Of a stretch of 64,000 nucleotides of DNA, positions 45,849 through 55,490 are shown piece after piece; position 1 is the first letter of the stretch; each line of letters opens with the position of its first letter. The notes beneath the pieces were generated by a model that saw only the letters and a program-made list of their open reading frames with translations, made no database searches and was not told the DNA's origin. Origin of the DNA: Sinomonas atrocyanea (GTDB taxonomy: Bacteria; Actinomycetota; Actinomycetes; Actinomycetales; Micrococcaceae); the NCBI RefSeq assembly GCF_030812675.1, contig NZ_JAUSTE010000001.1, positions 62,001 to 126,000 on the forward strand, given 5' to 3'. Both the position numbers and the translations under genes were made by a program.

Positions 45849-46559
45849 ATGCCCGATGAGCACCGCCCCGCTGTCCGCCCGGAGGCGCCGGCAGCGGCCC
45901 GGCCCGCCACCGCTCCGCTCCCCCACGAGGTGGCCGACTGGCGCCTGCGCGTCTTCTCGCTGTACGAGCGCGTCCGGGCGGCGGCACCCCGCGAGGGCCA
46001 CGAGCTGTGGCGGCGCGGGCGCGACGACCTGTTCGCGGCCCATCCCGCATCGCCCCTGCCTCAGCACCGCTGTGGAGGCTTCCGCGGCCTGCCCGTCGCC
46101 CCCTACGACCGTGCCTACCGCTTCGACGCACCGCTCCTGCCCGAGGGGGCAGGGCAGGAGCGGCGCGTCGCGACCGGCACCGACGGCGTCGTCACGTTCG
46201 TCCGCATCGGCACCTTCGAGCTGCCCGGCCTCGGCAGCCTTGCCGCGTGGGAGCACACCGGGTACGGTGGCGGGCTGTTCGTGCCGTTCCGCGACGCCAC
46301 GGCGGGCCGGCCCGGCGGTTCCTACGGGGCGGGGCGGTACCTCCTCGACTCCATCAAGGGTGCCTTCCTCGGCACGGGCCACGTCGGCGCGGCCGGGCGG
46401 GCCGACACCACCGGCGGTGTCACGTACACCTTGGACTTCAATTTCGCCTACAACCCGAGCTGCGCGTACGACGAGGCCTGGGCATGCCCGCTGCCCGGCC
46501 CCGAGAACCGGCTGGAGGCGGAGATACCGGTCGGCGAGCTTGCCCCGTCGGAATCGTGA
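45849..46559 (+). CDS. DUF1684 family protein
   Basis: 236 residues. Family features are clear: WRRGRDDLFAAHPASPL, GFRGLPVAPYDRAYRFD, GGLFVPFRDATAG, GAGRYLLD and LDFNFAYNPSCAYDEAWACP with ENRLEAEIPVGE at the end. The biochemical function of the family is not established. No signal peptide. Start ATG 45849 by the leaderless promoter. Confidence 0.85.
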   Translation: MPDEHRPAVRPEAPAAARPATAPLPHEVADWRLRVFSLYERVRAAAPREGHELWRRGRDDLFAAHPASPLPQHRCGGFRGLPVAPYDRAYRFDAPLLPEGAGQERRVATGTDGVVTFVRIGTFELPGLGSLAAWEHTGYGGGLFVPFRDATAGRPGGSYGAGRYLLDSIKGAFLGTGHVGAAGRADTTGGVTYTLDFNFAYNPSCAYDEAWACPLPGPENRLEAEIPVGELAPSES

Positions 46560-46701
46560 GCTCCCAGGAGCCGTGAGCCCCCCAAGGTCCGGGTTCCGGC
46601 ACCGGCCGCGACCGCCGCGCCGGGAGCCCGAGGTGATGCTGGCGAGCCGATCTCGCTGACCGCGGCGGCACCTTAGCAGCACCCATGGACGTTCCCGCCG
46701 G

Positions 46702-46731
46702 TTGACACCCGGCTGTGACGCCTGCCATAGT
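46702..46731 (+). promoter_or_regulatory. Promoter of the asparagine-use cluster
   Basis: TTGACA, an 18-bp spacer and CATAGT. The box ends 7 nt before GTG 46739, so the predicted transcription start is at or next to the start codon. Confidence 0.6.
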
Positions 46732-46738
46732 GTGGGGC

Positions 46739-47458
46739 GTGAACCTGTCAGACAGCCTTACACGCGGACAGCAGGACAGCGCAACGCCGCGCCGCCCGCT
46801 CGTCCGCGTGAGCGCCGCGGAGGCTGTCCTGGCGGACCTCCGCACCGACATCGAGGCGGGCTCCGTGCCCGTGGGCGGGAAGCTCCCCTCGGAGGCCGCC
46901 CTGGCCGCTCGCTACGGCGTCAGCCGGTCGGTCGTGCGCGAGGCCCTCCGCTCGTGCGCGGCGCTCGGCCTCACCCAGACGCACACCGGCAAGGGAACGT
47001 TCGTCGTCTCCGCACGCGCCACCGGAGACCTCGTGCTGGGCCGCTACTCGGCCCGCGACCTCACCGAGGCCCGCCCGCACATCGAGGTGCCCGCCGCCGG
47101 GCTGGCCGCCCTGCGGCGCACCGAGGAGGACCTCGCAACCCTCAAGGGCATCGTCGCCGAGACTGCCGCCGAGGACGACCCGGCGGCCCGCGTGGCGCTC
47201 GAGGCGGTCTTCCACGGCACCATCGCCAAGGCCAGCGGGAACCGCGTCTTCGAGGACGTCCTCTCCGACCTGCGCGAGGCGCTGGCCCACCAGTCCGAGA
47301 CCCTCAACCTCCTCGCGGACCGCCAGGCCGCCTCCGACCGCGAACACGAGGAGATCCTCGAGGCCATCGAGGCCGGTTCCGTGGAGCGGGCCGAGGCCGC
47401 GATGGCCAGGCACCTCGCCGCCGTCGACGAAGCTGTCGAACGGCTCGGCCAGCGGTGA
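46739..47458 (+). CDS. FadR/FCD-type GntR regulator
   Basis: 239 residues. The N-terminal GntR winged helix (LPSEAALAARYGVSRSVVREALRS, GKGTFVVS) is followed by an all-helical FCD ligand-binding domain with metal-site residues in FHGTIAKASGN and the C-terminal HLAAV. FCD regulators bind carboxylates or amino acids. It is the first gene of the asparagine cluster and probably controls it, with Asp or Asn as plausible effectors. GTG 46739 was chosen because the -10 box lies 7 nt upstream, giving a leaderless start. Confidence 0.9.
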   Translation: MNLSDSLTRGQQDSATPRRPLVRVSAAEAVLADLRTDIEAGSVPVGGKLPSEAALAARYGVSRSVVREALRSCAALGLTQTHTGKGTFVVSARATGDLVLGRYSARDLTEARPHIEVPAAGLAALRRTEEDLATLKGIVAETAAEDDPAARVALEAVFHGTIAKASGNRVFEDVLSDLREALAHQSETLNLLADRQAASDREHEEILEAIEAGSVERAEAAMARHLAAVDEAVERLGQR

Positions 47459-47534
47459 CCGTTCCGCCCGCCGCCGGGGCGCCCTGATCCCGACCGCCCC
47501 TGACAGTCCCCCTACCCCGACCCCCAAGCGAGCC

Positions 47535-48590
47535 ATGACCTCCTCTGCCCCCTCGTCCATGCACAGCTCTGCCGCAGCCCCCGCAGCGGCGGCCCCTGCG
47601 CTTCCCGTCCACGTCCCGCTGGCCGTCCAGATCCGCGGCGCGGCTGTCGAGGGCGTGCACTACGGGACCGTCGCCGCCACGGACGGCGAGGGTGCGCTGC
47701 TCTGGGGTGCGGGCAGCCCCGAGGCCCCGTTCTTCCCCCGCTCCGCCCTCAAGCCGCTCCAGGCGGTCGCGCTGGTCCGCGCCGGGCTCTCCCTGCCCGA
47801 TGAGCTGCTGGCCCTCGCGGCAGCGAGCCATTCGGGCGGCGCCGCGCACCGCGAGGGCACCCGGCGGATCCTCTCGCTCCACGGCCTCGATGAGACGGTG
47901 CTCGAGAACACGACCGACCTGCCCTACGGGGTCCGCGAGCGCGAGGAGTGGATCGCCGCGGGCGGCCATGCCGACCGCGTGTGCCAGAACTGCTCCGGCA
48001 AGCACGCCGCCATGGCGGCGGTGTGCATCCTCAATGACTGGCCCACCGCGGGCTACCTCGTGCCGACGCATCCCCTCCAGCGGCTCATTGCCGCCACCGT
48101 GGCGGACCTGACGGGCGAGGAGCCCGCCGGCTGGACCACCGACGGCTGCGGCACCCCGCTGCCGGCGGTCAGCCTGGTCGGCATGGCCCGCGCCTACGGC
48201 AGGATCGCGCGCGCCGCCGCGGACGGAAGCGAGTGCCCGGAGGCCGCCGTCGGCCGAGCCATGAGCCTCCACCCGGCGATGGTGGCCGGCGACGGGAGGG
48301 ACGTCACCGCCCTCATGCACGCGGTGCCTGGCGCCGTGGCGAAGGACGGCTTCGAGGGCGTCCAGCTCGTGGGCCTGCCCGACGGGCGCGCAGTCGGGGT
48401 CAAGGTCTCCGACGGCGGAGACCGCGCCCGCATGCCGATCGCCGTGCGCGCCCTCGCCGCGCTGGGGCTGCCGGAGGCCCGCGAGGGCGGCCCGCTCGCG
48501 GCCCTCGCGACGCAGCCCGTGCTCGGTGGGGGCCGTCGCGTCGGCGTCCTCACCGCGCTCGACGACGCCCTCCCGCCCGCCGCGGTCTAG
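47535..48590 (+). CDS. Asparaginase (Rhizobium etli type, class 3)
   Basis: 351 residues. It hydrolyses L-asparagine to aspartate and ammonia. The fold is not that of E. coli AnsA/AnsB; motifs are those of the R. etli type: PRSALKPLQAVALV, ASHSGG, the Cys/Lys catalytic CQNCSGKHAAMAA and TDGCGTPLPAVSL. The first 25 residues are Ser/Ala-rich, so a later start is possible. Cytosolic. It lies 77 bp after the regulator and 100 bp before aspA. Confidence 0.92.
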   Translation: MTSSAPSSMHSSAAAPAAAAPALPVHVPLAVQIRGAAVEGVHYGTVAATDGEGALLWGAGSPEAPFFPRSALKPLQAVALVRAGLSLPDELLALAAASHSGGAAHREGTRRILSLHGLDETVLENTTDLPYGVREREEWIAAGGHADRVCQNCSGKHAAMAAVCILNDWPTAGYLVPTHPLQRLIAATVADLTGEEPAGWTTDGCGTPLPAVSLVGMARAYGRIARAAADGSECPEAAVGRAMSLHPAMVAGDGRDVTALMHAVPGAVAKDGFEGVQLVGLPDGRAVGVKVSDGGDRARMPIAVRALAALGLPEAREGGPLAALATQPVLGGGRRVGVLTALDDALPPAAV

Positions 48591-48689
48591 TCACCGCGGC
48601 GCAGCGCATCCCCCTTCCCCGCACGTTCTCCTCCTCCTGCCAGACCAGACCCGCCAGACCAGACCCCGCCCTGCCAGAAAGGCACCACC

Positions 48690-50177
48690 ATGGCCTCCCC
48701 CACCACCGCCGCAGAAGACGCCGCGGTCGCACGCGACGACCAGTCGGGCCCCACGGGCGCCGAGCTCGGCCCGGACGTGCCCGAGGGCTTCCGTTCCGAG
48801 CACGACCTGCTGGGCGACCGGCTCGTCCCCGATCAGGCGTACTGGGGCGTGCACACCCTCCGCGCCGTGGAGAACTTCCCCATCACGGGGCGCCGGCTCT
48901 CCACCAACCCCCATCTCGTGCGGGGGCTCGCCGCGGTCAAGCTCGCGGCCGCCCGGGCCAACCGCGAACTCGGACTGCTCGACGGCGAGCGGTCCGACGC
49001 GATCGAGGCCGCCTGCCAGGAGATCCTCAGCGGCTCGCTCCTCGAGGAATTCGTCGTGGACGTCATCCAGGGCGGCGCCGGCACGTCGTCGAACATGAAC
49101 GCCAATGAGGTCATCGCCAACCGCGCCCTCGAGGTCCTGGGACGGCGCAAGGGCGACTACGCGGCCCTGCACCCCAACGACCACGTCAACCTCAGCCAGT
49201 CGACCAACGACGTCTACCCCACCGCGGTGCGCGTCGCGACGGTGTTCGGCATCGAGGACCTCCTCGCGGCGCTCGTTGCGCTCGAGGACGCCTTCGCCGC
49301 GAAGGCGGACGAGTTCCGCACGGTCGTCAAGATGGGGCGCACCCAGCTCCAGGACGCGGTCCCCATGACCCTGGGCCAGGAATTCGGGACCTACGCCGTG
49401 ACCATCGGCGAAGACCGCGAGCGCCTGCGCGAGGCCTCCGGCCTGATCCACGAGATCAATCTCGGGGCCACAGCCATCGGCACCGGCCTCAACGCCCCCG
49501 CCGGCTACGCCGAGGCCGCCTGCCGGCACCTCGGCGAGGTCACGGGACTGCCGCTCGTGACCGCCGTCGACCTCATCGAGGCCACCCAGGACATGGGCGC
49601 CTTCGTCCACCTCTCCGGCGTGCTCAAGCGGGTTGCTGTCAAGCTCTCCAAGATCTGCAACGACCTCCGGCTGCTCTCCTCGGGGCCGCGCGCCGGGCTC
49701 GCCGAGATCACCCTGCCGGCGGTCCAGTCCGGTTCCTCGATCATGCCGGGCAAGATCAACCCGGTGATCCCGGAGGTGGTCAACCAGGTCGCGTTCGAGG
49801 TGATCGGCAACGACGTCACCATCACCATGGCGGCCGAAGGCGGGCAGCTGCAGCTCAACGCCTTCGAGCCGATCATCGTCCACAGCCTGCATGAGAGCAT
49901 CACCCACCTCACGGCCGCGTGCCACACGCTCGCGGACCGCTGCGTGAGCGGCATCACCGCCAACGTCGAGCGGCTGCGCACCACCGTCGAGCAGTCCATT
50001 GGGCTCGTCACCGCGCTCAACCCGTATCTCGGGTACGCTCAGGCGACTGCCATCGCCCAGGAGGCCCTCGCGAGCGGCCGCGGAGTCGCCGAGCTCGTCC
50101 TCGAGCGCGGGCTCCTCACGGCAGACCGTCTCGACGAGCTCCTCCGCCCGGAGCGGCTCGCCAACCTCGGCGCCTGA
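48690..50177 (+). CDS. aspA: Aspartate ammonia-lyase
   Basis: 495 residues, fumarase/aspartase superfamily. It converts aspartate to fumarate and ammonia. The superfamily signature GSSIMPGKINPV carries the catalytic serine; GGAGTSSNMNANEVIANRALE and NLSQSTNDVYPTA are substrate-binding. Aspartase is preferred over fumarase because it sits between asparaginase and an asparagine permease; the fold alone does not decide. The product feeds the TCA cycle. Confidence 0.93.
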   Translation: MASPTTAAEDAAVARDDQSGPTGAELGPDVPEGFRSEHDLLGDRLVPDQAYWGVHTLRAVENFPITGRRLSTNPHLVRGLAAVKLAAARANRELGLLDGERSDAIEAACQEILSGSLLEEFVVDVIQGGAGTSSNMNANEVIANRALEVLGRRKGDYAALHPNDHVNLSQSTNDVYPTAVRVATVFGIEDLLAALVALEDAFAAKADEFRTVVKMGRTQLQDAVPMTLGQEFGTYAVTIGEDRERLREASGLIHEINLGATAIGTGLNAPAGYAEAACRHLGEVTGLPLVTAVDLIEATQDMGAFVHLSGVLKRVAVKLSKICNDLRLLSSGPRAGLAEITLPAVQSGSSIMPGKINPVIPEVVNQVAFEVIGNDVTITMAAEGGQLQLNAFEPIIVHSLHESITHLTAACHTLADRCVSGITANVERLRTTVEQSIGLVTALNPYLGYAQATAIAQEALASGRGVAELVLERGLLTADRLDELLRPERLANLGA

Positions 50178-50285
50178 GCGCGCCCCACCGTCCAGGGCGC
50201 TTTCCGCCACCGCCCGTCAGCACCCCCACGCTCCCCTCGCACCCTTTCCCACCCCGGAACGTCCCCCTGACACCGAAAGGGACCC

Positions 50286-51812
50286 ATGTCCTCCTCACAG
50301 CCCCAGCCTCCCAGCAGCCCGGAAGTCGCCGACCATCTCGAGGACCACGGCCATGCCCATGTGGCTGACCATGTGATCCATGCCGAAGATGCCGGCTACC
50401 ACAAGGGCCTCAAGGCACGCCAGATCCAGATGATCGCCATCGGCGGCGCGATCGGCACCGGCCTGTTCCTCGGCGCCGGCGGCCGGCTCGCCGCGGCCGG
50501 CCCCTCGCTCGTGTTCGCGTACGCGATCTGCGGCGCGTTCGTCTTCCTCATCCTCCGGGCCCTCGGCGAGCTGGTCCTCCACCGGCCCTCGTCCGGCTCG
50601 TTCGTCTCCTACGCCCGCGAGTTCTTCGGCGAGAAGGCCGCCTACATCTCCGGCTGGTTCTACTGGATCAACTGGGCCATGACCACGATCGTGGACACCA
50701 CCGCCGCGGCCCTCTACATGCACTTCTTCGGCAAGTACGTCCCGTGGATCTCCTCGGTGCCCCAGTGGGCCTGGGCCCTGATCGCCCTCGTGCTCGTGCT
50801 GACCCTGAACCTCGTCTCGGTGAAGGTGTTCGGCGAGATGGAGTTCTGGTTCGCCCTGATCAAGGTCGCGGCCCTGCTCGCCTTCCTCGCCCTCGGCATC
50901 TACTTCGTCCTCTTCGGCACCCCGACCGGCGCGACCACCGGCCTCTCCCTCATCTCCGACCACGGCGGCCTCTTCCCCATGGGCCTCGCCCCGATGATCC
51001 TGCTGATGCAGGGTGTCGTGTTCGCCTACGCCTCGGTCGAGCTCGTCGGCACGGCCGCCGGCGAGACCCAGAACCCGGAGAAGATCATGCCCCGCGCCAT
51101 CAACTCTGTCGTGGTGCGCATCGCCGTCTTCTACGTCGGCTCCGTGATCCTGCTCTCGCTGCTGCTGCCCTACACGGCGTACCAGAAGGGCGTCAGCCCC
51201 TTCGTGACGTTCTTCGGCTCCATCGGAGTCCAGGGCGTGGACGTGATCATGAACCTCGTGGTCCTCACCGCGGCCCTCTCCTCCCTCAACGCCGGCCTCT
51301 ACTCCACCGGACGCATCCTGCGCTCCATGGCCGCTGCCGGCTCCGCCCCGAAGTTCGCCCTGCGCATGAACAAGGCCGGCGTCCCCTACGGCGGCATCGC
51401 GATCACCGCGGTGGTCTCGCTCCTGGGCGTCCCGCTGAACTACCTCGTCCCCGCCGATGCCTTCGAGATCGTCCTCAACGTCGCCTCCGTCGGCATCATC
51501 TCCACGTGGTTCACGATCGTGGTCTGCCAGATCCAGCTCCACCGCTGGGCCAAGAAGGGCTGGACGGAGCGCCCCGCGTTCCGCATGCCCGGCGCCCCCT
51601 ACACCGGCTACGTCACGCTCGTGTTCCTCGTCGCCGTCTTCATCATGGTGCTCGTCGACTCCCCGTGGACGCTCCTGGCCACCGCCGTGGCCTGCGTCCT
51701 CATGGTCCTCGGCTGGTACGCCTCCCGGGAGCGGATCCACGAGATCGCCGCTGCCCGGGACGGGTTCACCGGCGCGGCCCCCGTCGTCGCCAACCGGACC
51801 CGGCGCGGCTAG
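50286..51812 (+). CDS. ansP: L-asparagine permease
   Basis: 508 residues with about 12 transmembrane helices, amino acid-polyamine-organocation superfamily. TM1 carries the substrate loop [17 protein letters not shown]. The His-rich N-terminus ([19 protein letters not shown]) is unusual and could bind metal. It is closest by eye to AnsP/CycA-type permeases, and asparagine is the likely substrate from its place after asparaginase and aspartase. CGAAAGGG precedes the start. A terminator follows at 51834. Confidence 0.9.
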   Translation: MSSSQPQPPSSPEVADHLEDHGHAHVADHVIHAEDAGYHKGLKARQIQMIAIGGAIGTGLFLGAGGRLAAAGPSLVFAYAICGAFVFLILRALGELVLHRPSSGSFVSYAREFFGEKAAYISGWFYWINWAMTTIVDTTAAALYMHFFGKYVPWISSVPQWAWALIALVLVLTLNLVSVKVFGEMEFWFALIKVAALLAFLALGIYFVLFGTPTGATTGLSLISDHGGLFPMGLAPMILLMQGVVFAYASVELVGTAAGETQNPEKIMPRAINSVVVRIAVFYVGSVILLSLLLPYTAYQKGVSPFVTFFGSIGVQGVDVIMNLVVLTAALSSLNAGLYSTGRILRSMAAAGSAPKFALRMNKAGVPYGGIAITAVVSLLGVPLNYLVPADAFEIVLNVASVGIISTWFTIVVCQIQLHRWAKKGWTERPAFRMPGAPYTGYVTLVFLVAVFIMVLVDSPWTLLATAVACVLMVLGWYASRERIHEIAAARDGFTGAAPVVANRTRRG

Positions 51813-51833
51813 CCACGCCGCACCCGAGGCGAT

Positions 51834-51869
51834 GGCCGACGACGGCGCCGCACCGCGCCGTCGTCGGCC
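51834..51869 (+). terminator. Terminator of the asparagine cluster
   Basis: Perfect 15-bp stem GGCCGACGACGGCGC / GCGCCGTCGTCGGCC with a 6-nt loop, followed by CGCCTCTTTC, 22 bp after ansP. Confidence 0.85.
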
Positions 51870-51996
51870 CGCCTCTTTCGGGGGGGCCTCGCCTCCGGGC
51901 ACCCCCGCGACGGCGGACCCCACGACGGGCCCCACGTGGGAAGGGTCACACCGACGGCACAGCACAGCCACAGCGCAGCGTGAAAGGGTGAAGGGC

Positions 51997-52554
51997 ATGG
52001 AGAATCCGCAGACCCCGCCCGAGGCCACTGTGGACCACTCCGGCCCGGCCAGCGCCAGGGGCCTGCGCAGGGCGGTCCGGGCCATGCTTCCCGCGTCCCT
52101 GCCGAGGCTATGGCCCCTGCGCCCCGGCTGGTCGCTGCGGAAGAGCTGGCGTGTGCCCGTGGTCCGCCAGCTCACGCGGTTCACCGGGGTCGGCGTCGTC
52201 TGCACGCTCAGCTCGCTCGCCCTCTATGCGCTGTGCCGTCCATGGCTGGGGGCGCAGACCGCGAACGCGGTGGCCCTCATCATCACCTCGGTGATGAACA
52301 CGTCCCTCAACCGCCGCTTCACCTTCTTGGTCCGCGGCACCGCGAAGCTCGCCCAGGACCACCTCAACGGCCTCGTGGCCCTCGCCGTCGCCCTGCTGCT
52401 CACCGCGGGGAGCCTCGAGGGCCTGCGCTGGGTGGAGCCTAACGCCGGCGTCGTGGCAGAGCTCTGGACCACGACCATCGCCGGGTGGGTGGCGACCGCG
52501 GTCCGCTTCAGCCTCCTGCGCCACTGGATCTTCCGCCGCGCCCGCAACGCCTGA
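51997..52554 (+). CDS. GtrA-like membrane protein
   Basis: 185 residues. After a basic N-terminus of about 60 residues come four transmembrane segments, starting QLTRFTGVGVVCTLSSLALYAL, with the loop LNRRFTF characteristic of GtrA proteins. These proteins are thought to help move lipid-linked sugars across the membrane for glycosylation of surface polymers. No glycosyltransferase is adjacent. ATG 51997 follows GAAAGGGTGAAGG; GTG 51988 is possible. Confidence 0.8.
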   Translation: MENPQTPPEATVDHSGPASARGLRRAVRAMLPASLPRLWPLRPGWSLRKSWRVPVVRQLTRFTGVGVVCTLSSLALYALCRPWLGAQTANAVALIITSVMNTSLNRRFTFLVRGTAKLAQDHLNGLVALAVALLLTAGSLEGLRWVEPNAGVVAELWTTTIAGWVATAVRFSLLRHWIFRRARNA

Positions 52555-52618
52555 GGCCCGGCGGCCGGGCCCGAGTGCCGCTGCGAGAACTGTCGGACCC
52601 CTCTTCTAGAGTGAGGCC

Positions 52619-54167
52619 ATGGCATGGGAAGACAGCTTCGACTGCTTCGCCGACGAACCGGTCGGCGAACCTCCCGCGCCTCCTCCCTGGCTTCTGGCGG
52701 CCTGGGAGGAACGGGAGCGGCTCGCGCCGGCGCTGGCACCGTCCGCGCGCACGGCGGCGCGGCTCGACCAGGCCGACCGGCTGGCGGACGCGCTCAAGGA
52801 GCTCGATGCTGAGGAGGCCCGGCTCGCCGCCGAGCGGGCCCGGATCCTCGCGGCCCTGACGGCCTCGGTGGGCGGGGATTCGTTGGACCCGGTCCGCCGG
52901 GCCGACGCCCCCAGTATCGCGGCTTCGGAGGTAGCCGCAGCCCTGAAGATCTCCCAGCGGACCGCCCGGGCACAGGTCGCCGAGGCCCTCGAGCTCACTG
53001 CGGAGGACTGGAGCGGCGTCCTCGGGGCCATGGAGAGGGGACGCCTTCCGCGCTGGCGCGCCCTGGCGATCATGGCGGCAGCGCTCCCCGTGCCCGCCGA
53101 ACGGCGTGCCGCCTTCGCTGCCGCCGCCCTCGTGCAGGCCTGCCCACCGGATCCGGAACGCATCCCGTCGCTGGGGGCGCTGGGCCGGAGGCTGCGCCGG
53201 CTCGTGGAGGACTACGCCACGGAGCCGCTGGCCATCCGCAGGCGCGAAGCGGCCGCGCGCCGGCGCGTCGACGTGGAACCGGCGCCCGATGGCATGTGCT
53301 GGCTCGCCGCGTACCTGCCGCTCGAGGTCGGCGCGGCGATCGACACGAGGCTCGAGGCGCTCGCCCGGTCGCTGCAGTCGCCCACGGAGCCCCGAGGCAT
53401 CGGCCAGCTCCGCCTGGACGTCTTCGCTGACCTGCTCATGGGCGCCGACTGCGTCCGGGCCACGGTGAATGGGCCGGGAACCCCGAGCACCGGGGGCACA
53501 AAGGCTGATGTCCCCATCGGCACGCCGGGCGGGATCCGCACCGAACTCATTGTCACGGTCCGGGCCCGGACGCTGCGTGGCGACTCGGAGGCCTCTGGGG
53601 AGATCATCGGGTACGGTCCGATCGACGCCGATGCGGTGCGGCTCATGGCCGCCGAGGCCGCGACGTGGAGCCGGATGTAGGTCGATCCTGCCGACGGGGC
53701 CCCGGTGGCGGTGGGCCGGCGGCGCTATACGCCGACCCTCGCCATGCGCCGGCAGCTCGGAGCACGCGACGCCGCCTGCCGCTTCCCCGGGTGCGATGTC
53801 CCGGCGGCCGCCGCCGAGGCGGACCATACCGACGAATGGGCCGCCGGCGGCGCAACGGACCTGGCCAACCTGGCCCTGCTCTGCCGCGAGCACCACCGTC
53901 TCAAATCTCTCGGCTACTGGAGGGTCCGGCAGCTCGGCCCGTCGGGGCACGGGCCCTCCCCGCGCCGGTGCGGCGCGAGACCGCGGCACGGCGGCCGAGC
54001 CAGGGCATCGCGTCGCCTCGTCCGCCCCCACGGGATCCCCTCCCGCAATGCCGGCTGCCGCACGTTCGCCTTCGGCGGCCGCCCGGTCAGGGATCCTCGA
54101 GTGGACCTCGCCGACAGGGCAGAGACACCTCAGCTACCCCGAACCGGACCCTCCGCCGCCGTTCTGA
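52619..54167 (+). pseudogene. DUF222-HNH endonuclease, broken
   Basis: The first 353 codons form a DUF222 domain from ATG 52619 (leaderless: TAGAGT ends 6 nt upstream). An in-frame TAG at 53678-53680 then stops it (SRM-stop-VDPADGAPV). The same frame continues with YTPTLAMRRQLGARD, CRFPGCDVPAA and LALLCREHHRLKSLG, an HNH nuclease core. The usual ending WTSPTGQRHLSYPEPDPPPPF occurs in another frame, so a frameshift lies between about 53935 and 54085. Intact relatives join DUF222 and HNH in one protein. Many copies of this family occur in actinobacteria, where it is thought to be mobile. Confidence 0.85.
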
Positions 54168-54332
54168 CGGGCGCGGTCCTGACTGCGCAACGGCTGGCGG
54201 CGCACATCCTGACGGCGCAGTCCTGACGCAGAGTTCGCCCTGAGGACGTCGTTCAGACCACAACCTCACGCCGCACAGCTCCGCCATCGGCTACCGTCAT
54301 TCCCGGCGCGACTACCGTCATTCCCTGACCTG

Positions 54333-55490
54333 CTAGCGGTGGGCGATGCCGACCACCGCGGCGTAGGCCTCCCCCACCGCCTCCGCGGCCCGCGCGAGGT
54401 TCTGGGCCTCGATGGTGCCGGGCAGGGTGAAGCGCACTGCCGTCAGCGCGACCTCGGGATCGATGCCCATGGCGAGCAGCACCGACGAGGGCTCGCTTGA
54501 CCCGGCAGCGCACGCCGACCCGGACGAGCACACCACACCGCGGCGCTCGAGCTCGAGCAGCACCGACTCGCCGCTGACCCGGGGGAAGCAGAACGAGGCA
54601 CTCCCTGGCAGCCGCTCGGAGGGGTGTCCGGTCAGGATCGCATCCGGGACGAGCTCCAGGACGCGGGCGACGAAGGCGTCGCGCAGGGACGAGAGGCGCG
54701 CCGACGCCGTCGTGCGCTCGGCCTCGGCGAGGCGCAGCGCGGTGGCGAGGGCCACGGCGCCGGCGACGTTCTCGGTGCCAGAGCGCCGGCCCCGCTCCTG
54801 GCCGCCGCCATCGAGGACGGGCTCGAGGGCGAGGCGGCCGGCGGCGTAGAGCGCGCCGACGCCCTTGGGCGCCCCGAGCTTGTGCCCGGAGATGCTCAGC
54901 GCGTCCACGCCGAGCGCGCGCACATCCAGCGGCAGCCAGCCGGCAGCCTGCACCGCGTCGGTGTGGAACGGCACCGCGGCGCCGCGGGCCACGGCACCGA
55001 GCTCGGCAACGGGCTGCACCGTTCCCACCTCGTTGTTGGCGAACATGACCGACGCGACCGCCGTCTCGGGGCCCACGACGGCGGCGAGCGCCTCCGGCGC
55101 GACGCGCCCCGCAGCATCGACCGCCAGCACGTCGACGGAGAACCCGTGCAGCCTGGCAAGGGCCCGCGCCGACTCGAGGACCGCCGGGTGCTCGACGGCG
55201 CTGACGACGACGCGCGACCGCCTCGGGTCCGCGGCCCGGCGGGCCAAGGCAATCCCCTTCACCGCGAGGTTGTCGGCCTCGGTGCCGCCCGAGGTGAACG
55301 TGATCTCGGCTCCCCTGCATCCGAGCAGGCCCGCCACCTCGTCGCGCGCCGCCTCGAGCGCGTCGCGCGCGCGGGCCCCGAGCTCGTGGTGGCTCGAGGC
55401 GTTGCCGAAGTCGCCGGTGAGGAAGGGCCACATGGCCTCGAGGACATCGCGGCGCACCGGGGTGGTGGCGGCAGCATCGAGGTAGATCAT
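54333..55490 (-). CDS. Cysteine desulfurase (NifS/IscS family)
   Basis: 385 residues, PLP aminotransferase class V. It removes sulfur from cysteine for Fe-S assembly. Features: YLDAAATTPV, the PLP lysine in ISGHKLGAPKG, and the active-site Cys in VVCSSGSACAAGSSEPS. ATG 55490 overlaps the nadC stop as ATGA. Its place as the last gene of the NAD operon suggests it supplies the Fe-S cluster of NadA, as seen for nifS genes beside nad genes in other bacteria; that link is inferred. Confidence 0.92.
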   Translation of the reverse strand: MIYLDAAATTPVRRDVLEAMWPFLTGDFGNASSHHELGARARDALEAARDEVAGLLGCRGAEITFTSGGTEADNLAVKGIALARRAADPRRSRVVVSAVEHPAVLESARALARLHGFSVDVLAVDAAGRVAPEALAAVVGPETAVASVMFANNEVGTVQPVAELGAVARGAAVPFHTDAVQAAGWLPLDVRALGVDALSISGHKLGAPKGVGALYAAGRLALEPVLDGGGQERGRRSGTENVAGAVALATALRLAEAERTTASARLSSLRDAFVARVLELVPDAILTGHPSERLPGSASFCFPRVSGESVLLELERRGVVCSSGSACAAGSSEPSSVLLAMGIDPEVALTAVRFTLPGTIEAQNLARAAEAVGEAYAAVVGIAHR

